From CAWATZ01 sp963784995 (GTDB lineage: Bacteria; Planctomycetota; Planctomycetia; Gemmatales; Gemmataceae), in NCBI GenBank assembly GCA_963784995.1, contig CAWATZ010000013.1, positions 310,001 to 374,000 on the forward strand: a DNA stretch of 64,000 nt, written 5' to 3'. The position numbers were made by a program, and so were the translations under genes. Shown here in pieces: positions 25,431 to 34,500 of this stretch; positions within the stretch are counted from its first letter, which is position 1; each line of letters starts with the position of its first letter. The notes under the pieces were generated by a model. The model was not told the DNA's origin. It did not search any database and saw only the letters and a program-made list of their open reading frames with translations.

Positions 25431-27919
25431 AGGTTCGCCGCGGGATCGAGGCCGCCCTTGGCTCCCGTGCCGAGAATCCTGCCGCGGCCGATGCCGAGAA
25501 TGAGGCGGATGAACCGCTTGATCCGGAGGTTCGCGCCGAGGTCGAGTTGGCGATGGCCAATGCCAGGGAACAGATCATCAGCAGCGGCGGCGAGCCGACG
25601 CTCGGCGAGGTGGTGGAACTGGCCGCGAAAACGCGGCCCGACTTGCCCGAAGCCGCCATCCACCGCGTGGCTACTGAGATTCTCGCTGGTCAGCCCGATT
25701 CGACCGGAACAGCGGTTCGGGAAGCGATCCATCGGGAGATGGCCAAGCGGTTGCGGATCGACCCGATGGTAAAGAAGGCGATGGCCGAAGCGTTCGCCGT
25801 CGTGCTCGAAGAATTTCGCGACGCCACGCTCAAGGACTCCGCAGTACTTGAAAGCGTGGGGCGGCAGGTGCATGGCGTCACGGGCGGCCAGATGCGGGAG
25901 TTCGCGCAGCGGCTGCGCGATGCTGCGCCTCGGCCGTTGACGGTGGAGCAGATTCTGGCCTGGGCGGATCTTCATAAGGAGCGAACTGGGCGATCGCCAA
26001 ATACTGATAGTGGCCCAGTTACGGATGCTCCCGGTGAGATATGGGGTAACATTGATGCAGCCCTTCGTGAAGGAAGACGATCCCTTCCAGGCGCATCTTC
26101 ACTAGCCCGGATACTTGCAGAACATCGCGGAGTCCGGAACAAGCAGGATCTTCCCACTCTGACAACAAATCAGATTCTTGTCTGGGCTGATGCCCACTTT
26201 CAACGCACGGAACAGTGGCCGACTCGAGAATCTGGTCCGGTTATCGATTGTCCCAGTGAAACCTGGGTGAACATTGACCAGGTTCTTCGCAAAGGTCTTC
26301 GGGGCCTTTCCGGCGGCTCTTCTTTGGCTCAAGTACTCGACGAGCATCGTGGGGTGCGAAACCCTAAAGATCTGATGCCGCTGACTGTGGAACAGATCTT
26401 AGTTTGGGCCGATGTTCACCACGATCAGACAGGGCAATGGCCAAGAAAAGGGAGTGGATCTATTGCAAATGCTCCGGGTGAGTTCTGGACCAATGTTGAC
26501 AATGCATTGTTCCAAGGAATCCGTGGCCTCCCTGGCGGTTCATCTCTGTCCCAATTGCTTGCCGAGCATCGGGGGGTACGCAACATTGGAGGTCTTCCTA
26601 TTCTAACCAAGGAGCAGATCCTTGAGTGGGCCGATTCGCATCGCGAACGCACGGGCAAATGGCCAGGAATTGGTTCTGGCCCCATCGAGGAAGCTCCGGG
26701 TGAAACTTGGGCCAATGTTGACGCCGCACTACGAGAAGGTAGGCGTGGCCTGCCAGGCGGTTCTTCTTTGCCCCGTTTACTTGCAGAGCTGCGCGGAGCT
26801 CGGAATATACAGGGTCTTCCCGCTCTGACAGACAATCAGGTGCTCGCTTGGGCTGACGCGCACTTTGAACGCACGGAACAGTGGCCGACTCGAGAATCTG
26901 GTCCGGTTGTCGATTGTCCCGGTGAAACCTGGGCCAACATAGACCGAGCCATAACAAACGGTCTTCGGAGCTTTTCCGGTGATTCCTCTTTGGCTCGGTT
27001 GCTCGCCGAGCATCGTGGAGTGCGAAACCATAAAGCTCTAATGCCGCTGACCGTGGAACAGATCTTGGTTTGGGTAGATGCTTACCTCGATCACATAGGG
27101 CAATGGCCAAGAAAAAGGAGTGGCCCTATCGCAAATGCTCCGGGTGAAACCTGGGCCAATGTTGATGCTGCACTACGGGCAGGCACTCGTGGCCTGCCGG
27201 GCGGATCCTCCTTGCCCCGGTTACTTGCCGAACACCGCGGAGCGCGGAACAAGCAGGATCTTCCTATTCTGACAGAAAATCAGATACTTGCTTGGGCCGA
27301 TGTACACTTTGAACGGAAGAGACAGTGGCCACGAATGGGCTCGGGTCGCATTGTCGATGCTCCCGGTGAAACGTGGATCAACGTTGACGCAGCTCTAAAG
27401 AGTGGCACTCGCGGTCTTCCTGGCGGATCCTCGTTGGCTCGGCTTCTAGCTGAGGAGCGCGGCGTACGCAACATCTCGGCCCTGCCGTCCCTCACTAAAG
27501 ACCAGATTCTGAACTGGGCTGACGCCCACTTCGAGAGTACTGGGGACTGGCCCAAAACAGATTCCGGTCCTATCCTCTGTGCCCCTGGGGAGAAATGGGC
27601 CAACATAAACGCGGCGTTGGCCCAAGGATGCCGCGGCCTCTCTGGTGGGTCGTCGTTGGCTCGGCTTCTAGCTGAGGAGCGCGGCGTACGCAACATCTCG
27701 ACCCTGCCGCTCCTCACTGGGGACCAGATTCTGGCTTGGGCGGAAGCCCACTTCGGACGCACGGGGCACTGGCCCCAAACGGTGTCTGGCGCGGTCGTTG
27801 ATGCCCCTGGGGAGAAGTGGGCCAACATTAACCAAGCCCTGGCGATAGGTCTTCGCGGACTTCCCGGAGGTTCTTCATTGGCCCGTCTGATAAAGGAACA
27901 TCGCGGAACTTCAGATTGA
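25397..27919 (+). CDS. C-terminal tandem-repeat region of the helicase (nine 74-residue repeats)
   Basis: An uninterrupted frame of 840 codons. The first 20 or so residues are out-of-frame helicase tail. Residues ~12-179 are a helical helicase C-terminus (EVVELAAKTRPDLPEAAIHR, VRRGIEAALG). From residue 180 to the end come nine repeats of 74 residues; each has ILxWADxHxxRTGxWP, then SGPIxxAPGExWxNID, then ALxxGxRGLPGGSSLA and a closing HRGVRN. The highly conserved Trp, His-Arg and Gly-Gly-Ser-Ser positions suggest a small helical fold repeated many times, perhaps for nucleic-acid binding; similar repeats, as far as I recall, occur in other planctomycete hypothetical proteins but are not named. 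Codon use is less GC-biased than in flanking genes, hinting at foreign origin. Confidence 0.8.
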   Translation: MKWARNGSCTQEVRRGIEAALGSRAENPAAADAENEADEPLDPEVRAEVELAMANAREQIISSGGEPTLGEVVELAAKTRPDLPEAAIHRVATEILAGQPDSTGTAVREAIHREMAKRLRIDPMVKKAMAEAFAVVLEEFRDATLKDSAVLESVGRQVHGVTGGQMREFAQRLRDAAPRPLTVEQILAWADLHKERTGRSPNTDSGPVTDAPGEIWGNIDAALREGRRSLPGASSLARILAEHRGVRNKQDLPTLTTNQILVWADAHFQRTEQWPTRESGPVIDCPSETWVNIDQVLRKGLRGLSGGSSLAQVLDEHRGVRNPKDLMPLTVEQILVWADVHHDQTGQWPRKGSGSIANAPGEFWTNVDNALFQGIRGLPGGSSLSQLLAEHRGVRNIGGLPILTKEQILEWADSHRERTGKWPGIGSGPIEEAPGETWANVDAALREGRRGLPGGSSLPRLLAELRGARNIQGLPALTDNQVLAWADAHFERTEQWPTRESGPVVDCPGETWANIDRAITNGLRSFSGDSSLARLLAEHRGVRNHKALMPLTVEQILVWVDAYLDHIGQWPRKRSGPIANAPGETWANVDAALRAGTRGLPGGSSLPRLLAEHRGARNKQDLPILTENQILAWADVHFERKRQWPRMGSGRIVDAPGETWINVDAALKSGTRGLPGGSSLARLLAEERGVRNISALPSLTKDQILNWADAHFESTGDWPKTDSGPILCAPGEKWANINAALAQGCRGLSGGSSLARLLAEERGVRNISTLPLLTGDQILAWAEAHFGRTGHWPQTVSGAVVDAPGEKWANINQALAIGLRGLPGGSSLARLIKEHRGTSD
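25931..27916. repeat. Nine-unit tandem repeat, 222-bp period
   Basis: Units start at about 25931, 26153, 26375, 26597, 26819, 27041, 27263, 27485 and 27707. Units 2 and 5, and units 3 and 6, resemble each other far more than their neighbours, indicating duplication of a three-unit (666-bp) block. Units 7-9 share a nearly identical stretch around ggcttctagctgaggagcgc. Confidence 0.9.
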
Positions 27920-28002
27920 TGAGCAGCCTATCAGGACTCCTCGAAATCTCGGATAGCGGCGAGCGAAGAACAATGGGGAGAATGCTCCAATAGGGAAGAG
28001 CC

Positions 28003-28524
28003 ATGACTATCGGTGAATTTCTCGGGGTGAGTGGATTCTGCTTGGCGTTGGCTCATGTCAGCTGGCAAGTCTGGTTTCAGCATCGCCAAACGAGAGAACG
28101 GATTCGGGCGGAAATCGCCTGGGAGCCGCAACCCCACCTTTGGGTATACAACGCGGGCATGATCCCGGTGTACCTCGCAGGGGTGGAGTTGGTCATCGGC
28201 ACCGCTCGGAAAAAGATTCCGTTCCAGGCTGTGATCAAAATGTCGGCACTGCCGAACGAGACAGGCGCTCTTGGTCATGAGCAGTGGCAACTCACCGGGC
28301 AAAGGACACCCAAGAATCCTCTGGAGCGGGGGGCTGCTCATGAATTCGTCCTGACGAAACAGATGGCGACGCCGACTCTGACAACTGGCGGCACGCAAGG
28401 AGCGTACATCGTCGTCCGCTCAAACGCAGGGGAACTTTGTCGGGTGAAAGGTAAAGCGGTGATGGACTACCTCGGGTATGTGTTGACCGATACCTTGCCG
28501 CAAACGCCGACAGTTACCAAGTGA
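28003..28524 (+). CDS. Hypothetical protein with one N-terminal membrane segment
   Basis: 173 residues; ATG 28003 has agggaag upstream. The N-terminus FLGVSGFCLALAHVSWQVWF is a likely membrane anchor or signal-like helix. It is followed by QHRQTRERIRAEIAWEPQPH and a beta-rich soluble domain (LWVYNAGMIPVYLAGVELVI, AYIVVRSNAGELCRVKG). I do not recognise the family. Position directly after the repeat gene, same strand, may mean co-transcription. Confidence 0.7.
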   Translation: MTIGEFLGVSGFCLALAHVSWQVWFQHRQTRERIRAEIAWEPQPHLWVYNAGMIPVYLAGVELVIGTARKKIPFQAVIKMSALPNETGALGHEQWQLTGQRTPKNPLERGAAHEFVLTKQMATPTLTTGGTQGAYIVVRSNAGELCRVKGKAVMDYLGYVLTDTLPQTPTVTK

Positions 28525-28661
28525 GTGGTGACCGGAACGGGCGAAACGGGTGGGAACTAAGGATTGGGAATCGATGTTGTTGAAGAAGGATGCACGACTC
28601 CTTTTCCTGGCCGTTTCGGGTCTTGGGGCCGGTAAGGTTGCCAAATGGGGAGGAAGTCATC

Positions 28662-28904
28662 ATGCAAACCGCATTGCGTCTGGAAACCACCGTCCTGCCC
28701 GGCCATCGTCTTGAAGTCACTGCACCGGAGTTGCCCGAAGGGGCCAAGGTCGAGATCATCGTCCTCTTGCCGGAACAGCCGGCCCCTCGCCGTATGTCAA
28801 TGATTGAGTTCCTGGCCACGTTACCGCCTGGCCCCCTCCTCTTTAAGACCCCGGAAGATGCCAACCGGTACATCCAAGAGGAGCGCGACTCATGGGAGCG
28901 CTGA
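28662..28904 (+). CDS. Antitoxin of a VapBC-type pair
   Basis: 80 residues; ATG 28662 follows ggggaggaag. It shows LRLETTVLPGHRLEVTAPEL, PEGAKVEIIVLLPEQPAP and a C-terminal helix ending EDANRYIQEERDSWER. The C-terminus resembles the toxin-binding tail of DNA-binding antitoxins. Its stop overlaps the toxin start by 13 bases. Very similar paralogues lie at 29689 and 29958, sharing the ETTVLPGHRLEV core. Confidence 0.8.
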   Translation: MQTALRLETTVLPGHRLEVTAPELPEGAKVEIIVLLPEQPAPRRMSMIEFLATLPPGPLLFKTPEDANRYIQEERDSWER

Positions 28905-29335
28905 CGCTGCCGGCCTCGGGGCTTGTCTACATCGACACGATGGCTCTCATTTACACGGTGGAGCGTTACCCCGTGTACCTGCCCTTACTCCAACCATTGT
29001 GGCTCACTGCTCAAGCCAGAACCATCGAAATTGTCAGCAGCGAATTGACACTCATGGAGGTACTGGTTGGTCCTCTCAAAAGCGGCAATACTGCCTTGGA
29101 GCGGGCTTTTGAACAGGCGGTCCAGGGGACAGACATGCGTCTGCTTCCCATCACGCAACCCATTCTGCGAGAGGCGGCTCGCTTGAGGGCCACTACCAAG
29201 CTGAAAACCCCCGACGCACTGCACGCCGCCACGGCCCTGAACGCTGTGTGTGCGCTTTTTGTCACCAACGATGTCAGCTTCCGTGGTGTCGGGGGGCTCC
29301 CTCTTGTGGTTCTGGACGACTTGCTGAAACCTTGA
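28892..29335 (+). CDS. VapC-type PIN domain toxin
   Basis: 147 residues. PIN ribonuclease signature acids are all visible: D in VYIDTMALIY (near 15), E in SSELTLMEVLVG (near 55), D in TPDALHAATAL (near 108) and D in FVTNDVSFRG (near 127). This is the only apparently intact toxin in the island and is partnered with the antitoxin at 28662. Expected activity: endoribonuclease blocked by its antitoxin. Start at ATG 28892 (MGALTLPASG), inside the antitoxin's last codons. Confidence 0.88.
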   Translation: MGALTLPASGLVYIDTMALIYTVERYPVYLPLLQPLWLTAQARTIEIVSSELTLMEVLVGPLKSGNTALERAFEQAVQGTDMRLLPITQPILREAARLRATTKLKTPDALHAATALNAVCALFVTNDVSFRGVGGLPLVVLDDLLKP

Positions 29336-29425
29336 AAGGTCCAAGCCGGCAATGTCGGAGCATCGCGATGACAGGAACGAGCAGGTCTGTTACAATCCGC
29401 GCTGGACATTCAAGAGGGCGTTGCC

Positions 29426-29683
29426 ATGTCGGTCATCATCGCGGGTTTTGTCAAGAACGGCGTTGTCGTGCCCAACGCACCGCTCCCGGAGGGTGCGTTT
29501 GTGGAGGTTCATGTCATCAACGGGCCGATCGAAGTCCCACCTGAGTTGCAGGCCGAACTCGACGCCTGGGAACTGGCTGGCGCTGGAGCCCTGGAACTGG
29601 TCGAACGCCTGGCCCGCGAAGGGGAGGACGATGGCATCCCGGACAAATCGACTTCACCGCCAGAGAATGGTCAACAGAGGTGA
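29426..29683 (+). CDS. DUF104/antitoxin-like small protein
   Basis: 85 residues beginning MSVIIAGFVKNGVVVPNAPL, a short beta-hairpin opening similar to the protein at 30255 and to DUF104-type antitoxins (xxVxNGVxxP). The rest is a helical tail (ELDAWELAGAGALELVERLA). No toxin gene follows; the next frame is another antitoxin. ATG 29426 is the only sensible start. Confidence 0.7.
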   Translation: MSVIIAGFVKNGVVVPNAPLPEGAFVEVHVINGPIEVPPELQAELDAWELAGAGALELVERLAREGEDDGIPDKSTSPPENGQQR

Positions 29684-29688
29684 TCCCC

Positions 29689-29931
29689 ATGCAACCTGCA
29701 CTGCGCCTTGAAACCACGGTCCTGCCCGGCCATCGTCTTGAAGTCATTGCACCGGAGTTGCCCGAAGGTGCCAAGGTCGAGGTCATTGTCATCTTGCCGG
29801 AAAAGCCAGCCACACATCGTATTTCCGTGCTGGAGTTCCTGGAATCACTGCCGCCTGGCCCGCGCCTTTCAAGACCTGGGAAGAGTATGAACAACACCTA
29901 CGAGAGGAAAAAGATGCGTGGGAACGCTAAT
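29689..29931 (+). pseudogene. Antitoxin paralogue, C-terminus frameshifted
   Basis: MQPALRLETTVLPGHRLEVI mirrors the intact antitoxin at 28662. Near 29867-29871 a base appears missing in a T run: one extra T gives LFKTWEEYEQHLREEKDAWE and a TAA at 29929-29931, the family's normal C-terminus. As written the frame runs on to 29952 with an unrelated tail. No toxin follows. Confidence 0.65.
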
Positions 29932-29957
29932 CGTGCCAAAATGGGGAGGTGAGCATC

Positions 29958-30200
29958 ATGCTGACAGTGTTGCGGATGGAGGCCACGATCTTGCCGGGCC
30001 ACCGTCTTGAAATCTGCGACCCAGATCTCCCCGAAGGCGCCAAGGTCGAGGTCATCATCCTTTTGCCGGAAAAACCCGCTCCCGCACGTCGATCCATGTT
30101 GGAGTTCCTGGCGACGTTGCCACCTGGCCCCCTCCTCTTCAGGACGCCGGAAGATGCCAATCGGTATGTCCAGGAGGAGCGTGACTCATGGGATCGCTGA
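29958..30200 (+). CDS. Antitoxin paralogue, intact
   Basis: 80 residues from ATG 29958 (ggggaggtgag upstream): LRMEATILPGHRLEICDPDL, then PEGAKVEVIILLPEKPAPAR and a tail ending NRYVQEERDSWDR. Same length as the antitoxin at 28662. The toxin that should overlap its 3' end is reduced to twelve codons at 30188, so this is an orphan antitoxin. Confidence 0.75.
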   Translation: MLTVLRMEATILPGHRLEICDPDLPEGAKVEVIILLPEKPAPARRSMLEFLATLPPGPLLFRTPEDANRYVQEERDSWDR

Positions 30201-30226
30201 CGCTGCCAGGAAGCCCGGTACAATAA
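30188..30226 (+). pseudogene. VapC toxin remnant, first 12 residues
   Basis: The frame MGSLTLPGSPVQ then TAA copies the start of the intact toxin at 28892 (MGALTLPASG) in the same 13-base overlap position with its antitoxin. The remainder of the toxin has been deleted. Confidence 0.6.
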
Positions 30227-30254
30227 CAACGACCACACTACGGAGGCACAGGGC

Positions 30255-30608
30255 ATGTCCAGCAACATTACAGGCGTCGTCAAAAACGGCGTGGTCGTTC
30301 TCAACACACCACTGCCTGAAGATGCACAAGTGGAAATCCGCCTGAGCGAGGGGACCACGGATGTTCCCGCAGTACGGAAAGAGTTGGCCGCCGGGCAGCA
30401 AGGCAGCGGCTGTTCCGTCGGCATGCCAGCAGAGGGGAATCCGATCCCTGTGGTCCGCTTGACCCCGGCGGAATTGCGGAAGATGCCGCGGGAGCAGCGA
30501 CAGGCCATCCTGGCAGCGGTGGCGGAAATGGCGGAGCAGGATTACCGCTCCGACAAGGAACTGACCGGCTTCGCGGCGTTTAGCGAGGAAGAGCGGGAAG
30601 ACAGCTAA
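30255..30608 (+). CDS. DUF104/antitoxin-like protein
   Basis: 117 residues. Opening SSNITGVVKNGVVVLNTPLP closely matches the protein at 29426; the C-terminal half is unrelated and highly charged (VRLTPAELRKMPREQRQAIL, then DKELTGFAAFSEEERED). Possibly an antitoxin fused to a different regulatory tail. No partner toxin is visible before the next gene. Confidence 0.68.
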   Translation: MSSNITGVVKNGVVVLNTPLPEDAQVEIRLSEGTTDVPAVRKELAAGQQGSGCSVGMPAEGNPIPVVRLTPAELRKMPREQRQAILAAVAEMAEQDYRSDKELTGFAAFSEEEREDS

Positions 30609-30636
30609 TCCGACTCCCATTAGGGGCGAAGTCAGC

Positions 30637-31350
30637 ATGACATCTTCCTCCGACCGCCAACTCGACGCCTTCGACAACCCCGCGAAGATGGCCTGCCGGG
30701 AAGGCAACCTCCGCGTCCTCCGCGAAGCCGCCTATCTCCTCTGGACAGATAGCGACCGCACCCGGCTGCGCTGCGACTGGTGTGAACTCATGGGCAGTAC
30801 CGGCTCCTTGACCCTCGACCTGCTGGAACGCGAAGGGGTGCTGGCCCCGGGCGGGTTTGTCGGCATCGACCTCGACCCGGCCCGGATCGACGCATTCCGG
30901 CAACGCCGGCCCGACTTGAAATGGGTTGCCGCAAATCTTTACGAACGCCTGGAGGCGCCCGAGCTGGCCCGCGTCGGCATCCTCAATCTCGACGAATACG
31001 GCGAGGTCGGCAATCGCAGCGCGGAGGTCGATTTCCCTCTCATCCGGGGACTGGTCAAGCGGGGGCTGGACACCTTCGGTGAGTTCGCCCTGTTCTGGAA
31101 TCAAGACCTGGATGCGGTGGTGCGCCGGCGTCAGGACCGTGGCCAGGCTTTGCGCCGCCACGCGGACATGGTCTGCGATGCCCTCCGGGGGTGTTTGCCC
31201 CGGCGCGAGTTGACGTCGGAGATGTTGCTCCCGGATGGCAGCGAGAAGGAGATCGACTCCGGTTTTGTTGGCGTCCTTGGCGCCTTCGAGGTTTATCGCG
31301 GCTCCGTTCGCGGGCACCGCATGGCCAATCTCCGCGTCATTCTGCGGTAA
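30637..31350 (+). CDS. Hypothetical protein with methyltransferase-like motif
   Basis: 237 residues from ATG 30637 (aggggcgaag upstream). GSTGSLTLDLLEREGVLAPG followed by GFVGIDLDPARIDAFRQRRP has the look of a class I methyltransferase motif I/II region, and GILNLDEYGEV could be motif IV, but the canonical GxGxG is absent. C-terminal part: SGFVGVLGAFEVYRGSVRGH. Function not assigned. It ends the accessory island on its right side, before a terminator-like hairpin. Confidence 0.7.
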   Translation: MTSSSDRQLDAFDNPAKMACREGNLRVLREAAYLLWTDSDRTRLRCDWCELMGSTGSLTLDLLEREGVLAPGGFVGIDLDPARIDAFRQRRPDLKWVAANLYERLEAPELARVGILNLDEYGEVGNRSAEVDFPLIRGLVKRGLDTFGEFALFWNQDLDAVVRRRQDRGQALRRHADMVCDALRGCLPRRELTSEMLLPDGSEKEIDSGFVGVLGAFEVYRGSVRGHRMANLRVILR

Positions 31351-31474
31351 CCCAACGCCCGACCAAGGGTCCTCGCGATCCCGAGTAACTTCTCAATAAT
31401 GCTGTGTCGTGGGGGGTGTGCGTGATTTGCACAGCAATTTGCACAGAAACCAGAATCGTCCCGCAAAACGAGAA

Positions 31475-31514
31475 CGGCCCCGCCTCTTCCGAAGTCGCGG
31501 AAGAAGCGGGGCCG
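31475..31514. terminator. Hairpin terminator between convergent genes
   Basis: Stem 31475-31490 pairs with 31499-31514 with one mismatch (cggccccgcctcttcc / ggaagaagcggggccg). In the minus direction it is followed by ttctcgtttt, fitting Rho-independent termination of the alpha-2-macroglobulin gene. Confidence 0.75.
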
Positions 31515-31535
31515 GTTTGCCTCAGGCCGGGGAAC

Positions 31536-34500
31536 TCACTCCTTGGCCTTGATCAGGACCTTGAGCGGCTCGATCCAGTGCTTGTGGTCGGCGTTGTAGT
31601 ACAGGTACGCCCGGCTGGCGGGTCCGCTGTATTCGCCGGGCACCCGGGCGATCAGGTCCACCGGCAGCTCGATCTTCTGATTCGGTCCCAGGTCGCGCCA
31701 GTACAGCACCAGCTCCCGGCCGCGAATCTCGAACATGTCCACCAGCGGCCGACCCTTCTCCGGCAGGCGCACGTACTCCCGCAGCTGCTTCTGGTCCTCC
31801 GGCACGTTCAGGCCGGAGGGCAGGCCCACGATGGCCGTCGTCATGCCCTGGCCCTTGTCGCTGGCGTTGGTCACGGTCACGTTCAGCCGCACCACGTCGC
31901 CCTCGTTCAGCTCCGTCTTGGCCAGCGTCGTCGCCAGCTTGACGGTGCAGTTCTCGGCGCTGGCCGGCCGCAGCGTCTGATAGGTCCAGCTCAGCGTATA
32001 CGGGAAGGTGTTCTTGCCGGTGATCTCCACCCGGACCTTGTTCATCCCTGGCTTGAGGTGCTTCTCAGCCTCGTCCAGGTTCAGCGTCAGCGTCTCCGCC
32101 ACCCCGGCCGGGAACTTCACGCTGGCCGCCTTGCGCTCGTCCACCAGCAGCGTCAGCTCGCCCGCCTCGGGGGTGCGCTTGTTGGCCTTGGCGAAGCCGA
32201 TCAGCGCCTTCAGCGCCAGGATGGTCGCCTGCGTCGAGCCGAAACCGCCGTAGCCGCCGCGCTGCTTGCCGATCCAGCTGATCGCCTTGTCCAGCGGCTT
32301 CTTGAACTCGCCGGTGTTGGCCTTCAGCCAGCCCAGCACCGCCAGGGCAGTCGTCTCGATCTCCAGGTCCCGGCCGCCCGAGCCGGTGATGCTGGTGTAC
32401 TCGGCCTGGAGCGAGCCCTCCGGCTTTTGCAACTCGGCCACCTTCTTCAGCAGGGCAACGCCGGCCTGGGTTTGGGCCCGATTGATCTGACTGTTGGCCA
32501 CCAGGGCCAGGAAATACGGATCTTTCGACCCGGTCGCGCGCTCACTCAGGGCCTTCAGCTCGACCGACAGGTCGTCCTCCGGACCGCTTTCGGTCAGCGC
32601 CCAGACGATGTACGCGGCGGTGATGTGGTCCGGGGCCCGGCCGAAGGTGTCCAGGGCCCGCGGGTTCCGCAGGAAGCCGCCCTTGCCGTCACGACGCGAC
32701 AGCAGGTATTGCCGGGTCCGCTCCAGCATCTGCCGATCCACGTCCTGAACGCGGGTCAGGTCGCGGAACTGCAGCAGTCCGTAGGCCGTCAGGGCTTCGT
32801 GGGCCGGGGCGGTGCCGCCGAACCATTCGTAGCCCTCACGCTTGTTCTTGCCGGTGTTCGTACACTCGAAGGACGTCAGCTTCTGATAGCCGCGTGTCAG
32901 CAGGTCGCGGGCGCGGGCCTCGACCGCCGGCTTCGACTGGTCCGATTCACGGAGATAGTCGAGGATCAGCAGGTTCGGGTAGTTGCTGGTCGAGGTCTGC
33001 TCGAAACAGCCGTGCGGCTCACGCAGCAGGCTCTCCAGACCCTTCTGCAGATCGGACAGCGTGGACGGGTAAACGTTGGCCTGCACCTTGAGGGTGCCCT
33101 TGATCCACGTTTCCGGCAGGTTGATCCGGACCAGGGCCGACTGCTCCAGCAGGTCGCTCTGGGAACCGATGAACGGGAAACCCTCGGGCACAACCCGGAT
33201 CGGCATGCGGATCGTATCCGGAGCAAAGCCCTTCATCTGGCCCTTGAAGACCAGGGCCGCTTCGCCTTCCTTGAGGGTCGGCTGGAACCGGAACAGCCGC
33301 CGCCGGGCCGATTCGGGATCGATCGTCGCTTCCGCCGAGCGATTCTCCTGTTTCAGATCCAGCCCCTTGCTCTCCTCCAGGGTGACCGACACGGTCCGCT
33401 TCTGATCGGTGTTGTTGCTGATTGTCAGCGGGATGGCAATCCGATCGCTGGAAGTGACCTCCAGCGGCACCTTGGGCTGAACGGTGAAGGGCAAGCGCGA
33501 CTCGATCTCGTAAGTCGCGGTGCCCAGCCGGCCGTCCAGGCTGTGGCCGAACACGAGGACCTGGAAGCTGGTGGCGGAATCGCACAGTTCAAAGGCAAAC
33601 TGTGTCTTGCCGTCCGCCAGCACCAGGGCCGGGTGCCAGAAGAGCGTCTCGGCAAAGTCGCTGCGCAGTTCGGGGGAGCCGTGCCGCTGATGGGCGTACT
33701 CGCGCACCACCGAGGCCGGGAACACGGCCTGCTGCGGTCCCCTCGCCTGTTCCATGCGTTTGTCTTTTTCCATCACGTCCGGGCGGAACCGGCCTCCGAA
33801 CCCCTTGCCGCCCCCGCCCATGCCCGGTTGGCCCGGCCGATCCGCAAAGGGGAGCCCCGCCTTGGGTTCCGCCTTCTTGCCATCGTCGAACCCGCGGAAG
33901 GCCTCGGCTTGCTTGAACTGCTGCGCCTCGCCAGGCTTGTTGAGCTGGCGAAGGACGTCCTTACCCTCCTTCGCATCGCCCACGCCACCCGGGCCACCCC
34001 GCATCCTTCCCTGATCCACCTTCGCTTTGAGCAGGTGCTCACCCGGCGGGCCCAGCATCGGCGGCGCCGCGGTGGGAACCGGCATGCCAGGCACGGGCAG
34101 CCGACGCATCTCGACCCCGGTGCCGGCCCGTTCAAAGTCCCCGAGGGCCCTGGGCTTCTTGTCAGCATGCTTGTCCCTCGCGAGGGTTGGGGCTTCGCCT
34201 TTTTCCGGGGCAGCCGGATCGATCGCCACGTCCGGATGATCCAGGTTCTCCTCGGCCGGCTTCCACAGCTGGGCCACTTGCTGGGCTCCCCCGGCTCCCT
34301 GGTGTCCTTGCGGTAAGCCGACGACCACAAGCAACAGCAGCGCACAGCCGGCACCCACGGCGTAACAGGGCAGCGCCTGCCGCAGCGACTGACCCAGCGT
34401 GATGGCCAGCGCGGCCAGCACCACCAGCACACCGAGAATCGCCACTACCGGCAGGGTCAGGCGCCGCGCCTCCTCGAAGGTCCGGTGGTACTTCTGCAAT

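Noticed and set aside
25931..27916. 222-bp periodic array as a CRISPR
   Set aside because: It is one open reading frame with protein-level conservation; units are 222 bp and there are no short repeats with unique spacers.
31404..34316. A 970-codon plus-strand frame
   Set aside because: It is antisense to the alpha-2-macroglobulin gene, whose reading has clear domains and the thioester; the long frame is a by-product of GC bias.
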